From Porphyromonadaceae bacterium (lineage in GTDB: Bacteria; Bacteroidota; Bacteroidia; Bacteroidales; Tannerellaceae), in the NCBI GenBank assembly GCA_003517945.1, contig DOZP01000120.1:18413-25503 (forward strand): a stretch of 7,091 nucleotides of DNA, given 5' to 3'. The notes below the pieces were generated by a model, which saw only the letters and a list, made by a program, of their open reading frames with translations, did no database searches and was not told the origin of the DNA. A program made the translations under genes and the position numbers. This document shows, piece by piece, positions 1 through 5,412 of the stretch. Within the stretch, counting starts at the first letter, position 1, and each line of letters begins with the position of its first letter.

Positions 1-59
1 TGGAATATGCTGAGGCAATCGGAATAGGAACACAGAAGTATGAACTTATAGAAATATAA
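1..59 (+). CDS. 3' end of an unidentified gene upstream of mnmE (partial)
   Basis: The third frame is open from the window edge to a TAA at 57-59 and gives an 18-residue C-terminal tail ending YELIEI. The last base of the stop codon is the first base of the mnmE ATG (TAATG), a one-base overlap typical of translationally coupled genes. The two genes are therefore probably co-transcribed. The tail is too short for me to recognise the family. Confidence 0.55.
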   Translation, partial: EYAEAIGIGTQKYELIEI

Positions 60-1540
60 TGATGTATGATGATACAATTTGTGCCGTATCAACTCCCCCC
101 GGTTCCGGAGGAATTGCAGTGATACGCGTTACGGGGCCGGATGCGTTTGGTATCTGTGATGAAATAGTTGTTCCGGGAAAATATGGCGATTCTTTGTCTT
201 CTCCTTTGGCTATTGACTTTGATTGTGAAAGTAGAGACGTTTCTATGGTGGAAGGCCGGGCTGAAGGTGGTAAAGCGACTAAACCGAAGAAACTTTCCGG
301 CTATAAGGCCAATACGGTTGTTTATGGTTCGGTATGTCGTAACGGGGAGGTGCTGGATGATGTACTGGTCTCGGTTTTTCGTGCGCCTCATTCGTATACG
401 GGGGAAGACACGGTTGAAATATCCTGCCATGGTTCTTTATATATTCAGCAGCAATTGATGCAATTACTGATAGAAAAAGGCGCCCGTCAGGCCCGTCCGG
501 GCGAGTTCACCCAACGTGCATTTATGAATGGAAAGATGGATTTGTCGCAAGCGGAAGCGGTGGCTGATCTAATAGCGTCTACTTCCGCGGGAATGCACCG
601 GCTTGCAATGAATCAGATGCGTGGCGGATTTTCGGATGAATTGAAGCAATTACGTGTGCAATTGCTGGATTTTGTTTCCCTGATAGAACTGGAACTTGAT
701 TTTAGTGATCATGAGGAACTTGAATTTGCCGACCGCACACAACTCGGGGATCTGGCAAATAAGATTCGTAATAAGATAATAGACCTGGCAGATTCGTTTG
801 CGGCAGGTAACGCTATAAAAAACGGGATTCCCGTTGCTATCATAGGAAAACCTAATGTAGGGAAATCGACCTTACTGAATGCCCTGTTAAATGAAGAACG
901 CGCAATCGTATCGGACATACCCGGAACTACACGTGATACGATTGAGGAAACGTTATATATCGGCGGACAATTGTTCCGCTTTATAGATACTGCTGGGTTG
1001 CGTGATGATACATCTGATCACATTGAATCGCTGGGCATACAACGTAGTTTTGAAAAAGCGGAAAAGGCTTCTATTATCCTGTATTTGTTTGATCTGACTC
1101 AGGAAGAAGCCGAAGAGCTTGTCCCGATAAGTCATTGGCTCCGGAAGTTCAATAAGCCCATTCTTATGGTCGGAACGAAGAACGATTTGGCACGCCGTAG
1201 TCCGATTCATACCTCCGGGAATGTGCAGGTTATCCATATTTCATGTAGAGAACCGGCGGATATTGAGCGGGTAAAAAATTATATTATTCGTTTGGCTAAT
1301 GTTGGTAAGGTAACGGAAAATGAAGTGATCGTAACAAATATCCGCCATTACGAAGCATTGTGCCGTGCCGGTGAATCCATAGAACGCGTTATCGAAGGCC
1401 TTGATCACAATTTATCCGGCGACCTTCTTGCCGAAGATATCCGTGAATGCCTCCATTACTTGGGAGAAATAACAGGCGGTGAAATAGGAACCGAAGAAGT
1501 GCTGGGGAATATTTTTTCTAAATTTTGTATCGGGAAGTAA
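59..1540 (+). CDS. mnmE: tRNA uridine-5-carboxymethylaminomethyl(34) synthesis GTPase MnmE
   Basis: MnmE (TrmE/ThdF) is a cytosolic GTPase. With MnmG it builds the 5-carboxymethylaminomethyl group on the wobble uridine (U34) of certain tRNAs, using a folate one-carbon donor. The folate-binding N-domain carries the HSYTGEDTVEISCHG signature (about 111-125). The G domain follows: G1 GKPNVGKST (263-271), G2 TTRDT (290-294), G3 DTAG (310-313) and a G4 loop reading TKND (373-376) in place of the textbook NKxD. The C-terminal FCIGK (489-493) holds the catalytic cysteine. At 493 residues it is longer than the usual 450-470; the excess lies around residues 45-80 in a low-complexity, Lys/Gly-rich stretch. 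The ATG at 59 overlaps the upstream stop; a second in-frame ATG follows at 62. No Shine-Dalgarno is seen, which is usual in Bacteroidota. Identification is secure. Confidence 0.97.
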   Translation: MMYDDTICAVSTPPGSGGIAVIRVTGPDAFGICDEIVVPGKYGDSLSSPLAIDFDCESRDVSMVEGRAEGGKATKPKKLSGYKANTVVYGSVCRNGEVLDDVLVSVFRAPHSYTGEDTVEISCHGSLYIQQQLMQLLIEKGARQARPGEFTQRAFMNGKMDLSQAEAVADLIASTSAGMHRLAMNQMRGGFSDELKQLRVQLLDFVSLIELELDFSDHEELEFADRTQLGDLANKIRNKIIDLADSFAAGNAIKNGIPVAIIGKPNVGKSTLLNALLNEERAIVSDIPGTTRDTIEETLYIGGQLFRFIDTAGLRDDTSDHIESLGIQRSFEKAEKASIILYLFDLTQEEAEELVPISHWLRKFNKPILMVGTKNDLARRSPIHTSGNVQVIHISCREPADIERVKNYIIRLANVGKVTENEVIVTNIRHYEALCRAGESIERVIEGLDHNLSGDLLAEDIRECLHYLGEITGGEIGTEEVLGNIFSKFCIGK

Positions 1541-1750
1541 GGAGTGATTTCCAACGATTAGCATAGATTACAATTGATTATTAAGGCGTTCATTATGAGC
1601 TCCTTTCTTTTGTGCGTATTAGCGATAATGGTCGTTGATAATGCATTTTCAGCTCATTTTTGTACCGCATTTGTGTCTCGATGGTTGGCCATCTGTTTCT
1701 CACCAAACAGGTTGAAGAGAATTGAGACATCATGAGACGTGGTGAGACGC
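1541..1750. other. unassigned stretch between mnmE and the hsdR remnant
   Basis: I find no gene here that I can defend. The frame of the hsdR remnant stays open down to 1593, but its residues after about 1752 do not look like HsdR. A second - strand frame gives a short protein-like tail (ILFNLFGEKQMANHRDTNAV), and the + strand has a 46-codon reading frame at 1595-1735; neither is recognised. The stretch begins straight after the mnmE stop and shows no clear mnmE terminator. It is best read as debris between an old deletion or insertion point and the mnmE 3' end. Confidence 0.4.
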
Positions 1751-1847
1751 CATCTTCACTCAACTTACCGAAGTAAGTATATCCTATTCGGGTAAGATGA
1801 ACCATTGCAGGCATCTGCACCCGTGTCGCTTCTGAAAACTGTATCAT
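1593..1847 (-). pseudogene. hsdR: remnant of type I restriction endonuclease subunit R (5' end only)
   Basis: The first ~32 residues (MIQFSEATRVQMPAMVHLTR, then a glycine, two tyrosines and an FGK) match the conserved N-terminus of type I restriction subunit R as I know it from Bacteroidota. HsdR is normally about 1000 residues, with a nuclease domain and a DEAD-type translocase; none of that is present. After residue 32 (about 1752) the frame runs on for some 50 unrelated residues to a stop at 1593. No hsdM or hsdS lies in the window. The ATG at 1847-1845 follows the XRE stop by one base, the usual arrangement in Bacteroidales type I loci, where a small HTH gene heads the operon. I infer a deletion or replacement that left only the head of the operon. 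The product cannot be an active nuclease. An unrelated small protein sharing this N-terminus is the alternative. Confidence 0.62.
1723..1748. repeat. three TGAGAC hexamers at 10-bp spacing
   Basis: TGAGAC occurs at 1723-1728, 1733-1738 and 1743-1748, one helical turn apart and separated by unrelated tetramers. A partner TCTCACC lies upstream at about 1698-1704, the reverse complement of GGTGAGA at 1741-1747. The array starts where similarity to HsdR stops (about 1752). It may be a protein-binding array or a recombination footprint; the sequence does not decide between them. Confidence 0.5.
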
Positions 1848-1848
1848 G

Positions 1849-2052
1849 TCACCTATCTTTTTTATCGGTTATCAAATCTTTCAAATCCACTTGTAGTATC
1901 TCCGCAATCTGCTGTAAGGTCTCTAAATTAGGCTGAATCCGATTGCAAGCATAGGCGTTGACCATACTAAAACTCTTATCTAATTGCTTAGCCAACCATG
2001 TTTGAGAAATACCTTTTTCGGATAAGACAGTCTTTATTCTATTCAGTTTCAT
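1849..2052 (-). CDS. small XRE-family helix-turn-helix transcriptional regulator
   Basis: This 67-residue protein is essentially one Cro/C1-type helix-turn-helix domain. GISQTWLAKQLDKSFSMVNAY (about 14-34) contains the paired helices, and NLETLQQIAEILQVDLKDLI is the standard closing helix with the L-x-V-x-x-x-x-L pattern of XRE proteins. I chose the ATG at 2052 (MKLNRIK). An in-frame TTG at 2064 would add four residues but is a weaker start and lies almost on the predicted transcription start. Proteins of this kind commonly head type I restriction-modification operons in Bacteroidales, and here the gene abuts an hsdR stump. With that operon broken, its remaining plausible target is the shared divergent promoter region with the DUF262 gene. 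It is probably an autoregulator; that is inference. Confidence 0.85.
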   Translation of the reverse strand: MKLNRIKTVLSEKGISQTWLAKQLDKSFSMVNAYACNRIQPNLETLQQIAEILQVDLKDLITDKKDR

Positions 2053-2074
2053 TCTTTGATGCAATTTTATTGCG

Positions 2075-2082
2075 CAAATATA
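2075..2082 (-). promoter_or_regulatory. -7 promoter element for the XRE gene
   Basis: The - strand reads TATATTTG, a perfect match to the Bacteroidota -7 consensus TAnnTTTG. It predicts transcription starting near 2068, about 16 bases before the chosen ATG at 2052. No convincing -33 TTTG is visible at the usual distance. Confidence 0.6.
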
Positions 2083-2085
2083 GTG

Positions 2086-2102
2086 AATTATATTCGATAA
2101 TT
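2086..2102. promoter_or_regulatory. candidate operator palindrome between divergent promoters
   Basis: AATTAT at 2086-2091 and ATAATT at 2097-2102 are perfect inverted repeats around a 5-base spacer. The 17-bp palindrome sits between the two outward-facing -7 elements (2075-2082 and 2115-2122) and overlaps where both -33 regions would be. Its size and symmetry suit a small dimeric HTH repressor such as the adjacent XRE protein. AT-rich palindromes also arise by chance. Confidence 0.4.
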
Positions 2103-2114
2103 GGGATTATTTTG

Positions 2115-2122
2115 TACTTTTG
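2115..2122 (+). promoter_or_regulatory. -7 promoter element for the DUF262-fic operon
   Basis: TACTTTTG is a perfect match to TAnnTTTG. It predicts a transcript starting near 2129. That would leave no leader for the in-frame ATG at 2130, and none at all for the ATG at 1998, but gives about 40 bases of leader before the ATG at 2169. The element therefore helps decide the start of the downstream gene. No clear -33 box is seen. Confidence 0.6.
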
Positions 2123-2168
2123 TATTCAAATGCACATAGCATCAAGAAAAATTGTAATACATAGCAAT

Positions 2169-3974
2169 ATGGCAACAAAAAATATAGAGCCAAACCTTCG
2201 GCTCATTAGCGAATATACCAAACTAGGAAAGGATGACAAATTTCGTATCCCCGAATATCAACGAGGTTATTCTTGGACAATCGTACACTGCGATAAGTTG
2301 TGGCAAGACGTTGAATTTTTTATAGATTCCGGAGCAGAAGACCCCTATTTCTTTGGAACAATTATTATCGATTGTTCTTCAGACAATTGTCTTAGTTTAA
2401 TTGATGGCCAGCAACGTACAACCACCTTCCTTTTATTATTGAAAGCTCTTCAGTTACGTATCAAAGATGTACTAAGCGTAATGAAACGTAGTGATGAAAC
2501 CAGAGCAATGGAAAGAGGACTGCATCGAAGTTATGAAACCATATTTGAAATACTTTATAAAGCAGATGAGGACAAGCAGGTGGATATTGAAAATAATTGG
2601 AATAATGCTCGTGGTATCGTGATTCTTGAAAACAAATCAATCAACGAAATTTTCAAAACTGATTTTCAAACCATCATTGAAGCAGAAACATTTAGCGAAG
2701 CGGAAAGGAACGTTTATAAGATTCCACGCAAGCAAAAAGACAATAAGTACACCAACTTTTTTCGAAATTTCAAGTACTTCTATGGTCAATTACAAGAATA
2801 TTCCGAATCAAACCTGAATAATTTCGCAAAGATATTTTTATCAAAATGTCAGATTATTGAGATTAAGAGTTGGCAGATAGAGCAAGCTATAACCATGTTC
2901 AATTCCCTTAATTCAACAGGTATGCCGCTTTCAGATGCAGATATTATTTCAGCACAATTATTTTCGGAAGCAGATGATAAGGAAGCATTTATTGAGCAAT
3001 GGCAGCGTATCAATATAATGGCCAATGAACTTGGTATAAAGAAAGTGTTAAACATAGACTCCGTACTTCAGCAATTTATGTATATGGAACGGGCACGAAC
3101 TGCCGATTACAAGCAGAATGAAGTAACAACACCGGGTGTAAGAAAGTATTACACATTCGAGCATCCTGAGTTGCTTACCAAGCCCAAAGAATTGTGTAAC
3201 GCTTACGAAAAGATACTCAAGATATGGAACAAAATTATAGATTATCCTATTATCAAACTTATTTTGAAATTTAATGAAAACTTCAAGTTGTTCCTTTTGC
3301 CATATCTTTACCGTTATGACGTAGAAAACATCACAGAAGCAGAAATTACCCCCGTTGTAGAATGTTTGCTCCGTCTCTTTGCAATTATGGAAATAGGTGA
3401 AATTGGATACTCTGCATCCATATTCAAGACTTTTCTGTTTAATGAGAATTTCAATCTTGTTAATGCTGAATATCCAAAAGAAAATATCATTGTAGACTTT
3501 AATGAGCACATCAAAAATTCGTGGAAAGAGGAAGATATTATTAGCGACCTTTTGAGCTATGACAAAAATATACTTGTTTTCCTTAATGAGTATCTTTATG
3601 CTAAAGAGAACCGTATCAATTTCAACTTTGAAAACAATGTCAATGTTGAACACATTATGCCTGCTAGTGGACATAACATAGAAATCATTAGAATAGATGC
3701 AGGTATTGAGAGTAAACAAGAATTTGATGATTTAGCAAATCAATTGGGTAATAAGATATTACTAGAAGAAAATATCAATAAGTCTATCAGCAATGATTGG
3801 TTTAAGACAAAGAAAGGCACGACAGTACAAAGTAAGCAAGGTTATTTGTGTAGTGGATTTGGATTGGCGACTGAACTTGCACAATATCACAAAGATAAAT
3901 GGGAGAAAGAAGATATAGAAAACTATACCCAAAAAGCAGCACAGCGCATAACTGACTTTATTTTCAACAAATAA
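2169..3974 (+). CDS. GmrSD-like DUF262 and DUF1524 protein (candidate type IV restriction nuclease)
   Basis: The 601-residue protein has the two hallmark parts of the GmrSD/BrxU/SspE group. The N-terminal DUF262 domain carries IPEYQRGYSW (27-36) and LIDGQQRTTTF (77-87), whose DGQQR is the ParB-like nucleotide-hydrolysis motif. The C-terminal DUF1524 HNH-like nuclease domain has VEHIMP (His495) and, about 30 residues on, LGNKILLE (526-533) followed by a KSISND segment. Characterised relatives use NTP hydrolysis and the HNH domain to cut or nick modified DNA in antiviral defence; the substrate here is unknown. The frame is open from 1998, but that extension lies antisense to the XRE gene and upstream of the -7 element, so I use the ATG at 2169 (ATG at 2130 is a weaker alternative). 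It is divergent from the XRE gene and lies 4 bases before fic. Codon use is more AT-rich than in mnmE, suggesting transfer. Confidence 0.9.
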   Translation: MATKNIEPNLRLISEYTKLGKDDKFRIPEYQRGYSWTIVHCDKLWQDVEFFIDSGAEDPYFFGTIIIDCSSDNCLSLIDGQQRTTTFLLLLKALQLRIKDVLSVMKRSDETRAMERGLHRSYETIFEILYKADEDKQVDIENNWNNARGIVILENKSINEIFKTDFQTIIEAETFSEAERNVYKIPRKQKDNKYTNFFRNFKYFYGQLQEYSESNLNNFAKIFLSKCQIIEIKSWQIEQAITMFNSLNSTGMPLSDADIISAQLFSEADDKEAFIEQWQRINIMANELGIKKVLNIDSVLQQFMYMERARTADYKQNEVTTPGVRKYYTFEHPELLTKPKELCNAYEKILKIWNKIIDYPIIKLILKFNENFKLFLLPYLYRYDVENITEAEITPVVECLLRLFAIMEIGEIGYSASIFKTFLFNENFNLVNAEYPKENIIVDFNEHIKNSWKEEDIISDLLSYDKNILVFLNEYLYAKENRINFNFENNVNVEHIMPASGHNIEIIRIDAGIESKQEFDDLANQLGNKILLEENINKSISNDWFKTKKGTTVQSKQGYLCSGFGLATELAQYHKDKWEKEDIENYTQKAAQRITDFIFNK

Positions 3975-3978
3975 AAGT

Positions 3979-5091
3979 ATGCTAAACTTCGATGAATACA
4001 TCCGCAACGGAGAGCCAGGCAAGAGAGAAAAGGCTTCGGCTTGGAAAACTGCTATAGGTCTTCAAGCTGTAGATGGTTTGCAGATATCAGACTATCTAAA
4101 GGACACTGCGGTTAAACATATTGAAGGCGATATTAGCATTGATGAAGTGAAAGCACTTATCAATGGATATTACCAATCCAAGACTGTCCGCACTCCGAAT
4201 GATGAAGATACGGAGGAAGCGGACAAGGTTTCTACCAATATTGCTCGAATTTTGAATGAGAAATCTTTTGCTTTTTCTGTGACCGGATTCACTTCTATTC
4301 ATCGAAGACTGTTTGAAGGTGTATTCAAATTTGCAGGTAAAATCCGAAACTACGATATCACAAAGAAAGAATGGGTACTTCGTGGTGATACCGTATTATA
4401 TGTCAATGCAGAGGATTTGCATAGGGCAATAGAGTACGATTTGGAACAGGAAAAGAACTTTTCTTATAAAGGATTGTCTTTAGATAAAGTGGTTGCACAT
4501 ATTGTAAAGTTCATTTCAAACCTTTGGCAGATACATCCATTTGGCGAGGGAAACACTAGAACAACGGCTGTATTCACCATCAAATATCTGAGAAGTATCG
4601 GCTTCGATGTGAATAATGACCTATTTGCCGAACACTCTTGGTATTTCCGTAATGCGCTAGTTCGTGCCAATTACCGCAATGTGCATAAAGGTATTGAGCC
4701 GGATATGAGTTTTTTGAATCTGTTTTTCAGAAACTTGATGATGGGTGAACACAATGAATTGAAAAATAGGTATATGGTTGTGAATCTCCCATCAGAATGG
4801 GCGGAAGGGCAAAACCCGACAAGTACCCGACAAGTACCCGACAAGCTCACGATATCTTCGGCAACAGTACAAACACTGATTGAAGTATTGGCAGAACAAC
4901 AACTATCAATCAAAGAAATGCTTGCGGCCATGAAGTTGAAAGACCGCGAAAACTTTATGGCAAACTATCTGAATCCTGCAATGAAAGAAGGTTTTGTTGG
5001 GATGCTCTACCCTAACAGCCCGAAACATCCTCGTCAGAAATATTTGCTGACAGTAAAAGGTCTGGTAGTTTACAACTCTAACAATATCTGA
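3979..5091 (+). CDS. Fic-domain protein (predicted AMP-transferase) with C-terminal winged-helix-like domain
   Basis: Fic proteins usually transfer AMP from ATP to a hydroxyl side chain of a target protein. The full catalytic motif HPFGEGNTR is present at 186-194 (His186 catalytic, Glu190 metal-binding, Asn192 and Arg194 phosphate-binding), so activity is expected. An N-terminal helix contains HIEGD, with Glu49-Gly50 placed like the glutamate of the class II inhibitory motif [S/T]xxxE[G/N], but the Ser/Thr position is Val45. Residues from about 292 to 365 form a compact region like the winged-helix C-terminal domain of multi-domain Fic proteins. Between the two lies a linker (about 279-290) encoded by an 11-bp triple repeat that can shift the frame. 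The ATG follows the DUF262 stop by 4 bases, so the two genes form an operon. The target protein is unknown; role in the same defence module is inference. Confidence 0.93.
   Translation: MLNFDEYIRNGEPGKREKASAWKTAIGLQAVDGLQISDYLKDTAVKHIEGDISIDEVKALINGYYQSKTVRTPNDEDTEEADKVSTNIARILNEKSFAFSVTGFTSIHRRLFEGVFKFAGKIRNYDITKKEWVLRGDTVLYVNAEDLHRAIEYDLEQEKNFSYKGLSLDKVVAHIVKFISNLWQIHPFGEGNTRTTAVFTIKYLRSIGFDVNNDLFAEHSWYFRNALVRANYRNVHKGIEPDMSFLNLFFRNLMMGEHNELKNRYMVVNLPSEWAEGQNPTSTRQVPDKLTISSATVQTLIEVLAEQQLSIKEMLAAMKLKDRENFMANYLNPAMKEGFVGMLYPNSPKHPRQKYLLTVKGLVVYNSNNI
4814..4846 (+). repeat. three tandem copies of an 11-bp unit inside fic
   Basis: ACCCGACAAGT at 4814-4824 and 4825-4835 is followed by ACCCGACAAGC at 4836-4846. 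Because 11 is not a multiple of three, each copy is read in a different frame (NPTST, RQVP, DKL). I translated the alternatives. Two copies give a TGA and four copies give another TGA, each within about 15 codons. Either change would yield a protein of about 300 residues with the Fic domain but without the C-terminal domain; a change of three copies stays in frame. Confidence 0.85.
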
Positions 5092-5124
5092 TAGCGGATA
5101 TTTTGCAAAACGGCTGAAAGAAAG

Positions 5125-5214
5125 CGGTACAACACGTATATGCAAAACCAAGATATATAATGGTTTGCATTTGTCCCCACATTCTGTGTATTTGTAAAAA
5201 CAGAGGTTGTACCG
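5125..5214. repeat. nested inverted repeats downstream of fic
   Basis: CGGTACAAC (5125-5133) and GTTGTACCG (5206-5214) are perfect 9-bp inverted repeats. Inside lies a second hairpin, TGCAAAACCA (5141-5150) with TGGTTTGCA (5161-5169), pairing nine bases with one bulged A, and a small CACA/TGTG hairpin near 5178-5188. The inner hairpin is followed by only a short T stretch, so as a terminator for the fic operon it would be weak. The whole could fold as a three-way structure in RNA or single-stranded DNA. I do not recognise a known element, and the arms do not fit the integron attC core. Confidence 0.45.
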
Positions 5215-5215
5215 A

Positions 5216-5393
5216 CTAAAGTGAATTGTCGCTGATAATCAATGATGTAAAGTAGTTCCACCTCTCCCTGTTCTTACCAAAAAAAGACAAGCTTGGATGA
5301 TGGTCTTTGCACTTCAAAACCAAGCCGTTCTGCCACACTCTCGCAAGAGAGCATACATAAGCGGGATATAGTTTCTTGTGATATGCTCCCCAT
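5216..5393 (-). pseudogene. remnant of a CHC2 zinc-finger (DNA primase-like) protein, frameshifted
   Basis: On the - strand an ATG at 5393 opens 39 codons beginning MGSISQETIS, with ESVAERLGFEVQR further on, like the N-terminus of Bacteroidota CHC2 zinc-finger proteins. That frame stops at 5274. A second frame overlapping its end reads KCKDHHPSLSFFGKNRERW, closely resembling the zinc-finger core C-x(n)-H-x-DHHPSLSFF, and ends at a TAG at 5216-5218. Joining the frames needs a small deletion plus a frameshift near the first zinc-ligand cysteine. The second cysteine pair and the whole toprim/primase body are absent. CHC2 proteins make replication primers, often on plasmids, phages and integrative elements, so this hints that a mobile element once lay here. 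It lies about 20 bases downstream of the AAA ATPase gene on the same strand. Recognition is by eye from short motifs. Confidence 0.48.
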
Positions 5394-5412
5394 ATAACAA
5401 ATTTAAATTGAC

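Noticed and set aside
1595..1735. 46-codon + strand frame with a hydrophobic N-terminus
   Set aside because: It lies opposite the hsdR remnant frame, has no promoter or family that I recognise, and ends within the TGAGAC array; kept only as a note.
1998..2168. 57-codon N-terminal extension of the DUF262 protein
   Set aside because: It is antisense to the XRE gene, lies mostly upstream of the -7 element at 2115-2122, and its hydrophobic, aromatic-rich residues resemble no DUF262 N-terminus.
3048..3719. 223-codon open frame on the - strand
   Set aside because: It is wholly antisense to the DUF262 gene, and its Phe/Ile/Tyr-rich translation is the shadow of AT-rich coding sequence.
4814..4846. 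CRISPR-like repeats
   Set aside because: The units are directly abutting 11-mers inside a coding frame, with no spacers and no cas genes nearby.
5081..5102. AATATC/GATATT hairpin at the fic stop codon as terminator
   Set aside because: The stem is only six A/T-rich pairs with an 8-base loop and a short T run, too weak to call.
5125..5214. integron attC site
   Set aside because: The nested stems are suggestive, but the outer arms (TACAAC/GTTGTA) do not fit RYYYAAC/GTTRRRY and no integron integrase is present.
5070..5261. 63-codon open frame on the - strand downstream of fic
   Set aside because: It overlaps the fic 3' end and the nested palindrome, begins at no plausible signal, and has no recognisable motif.
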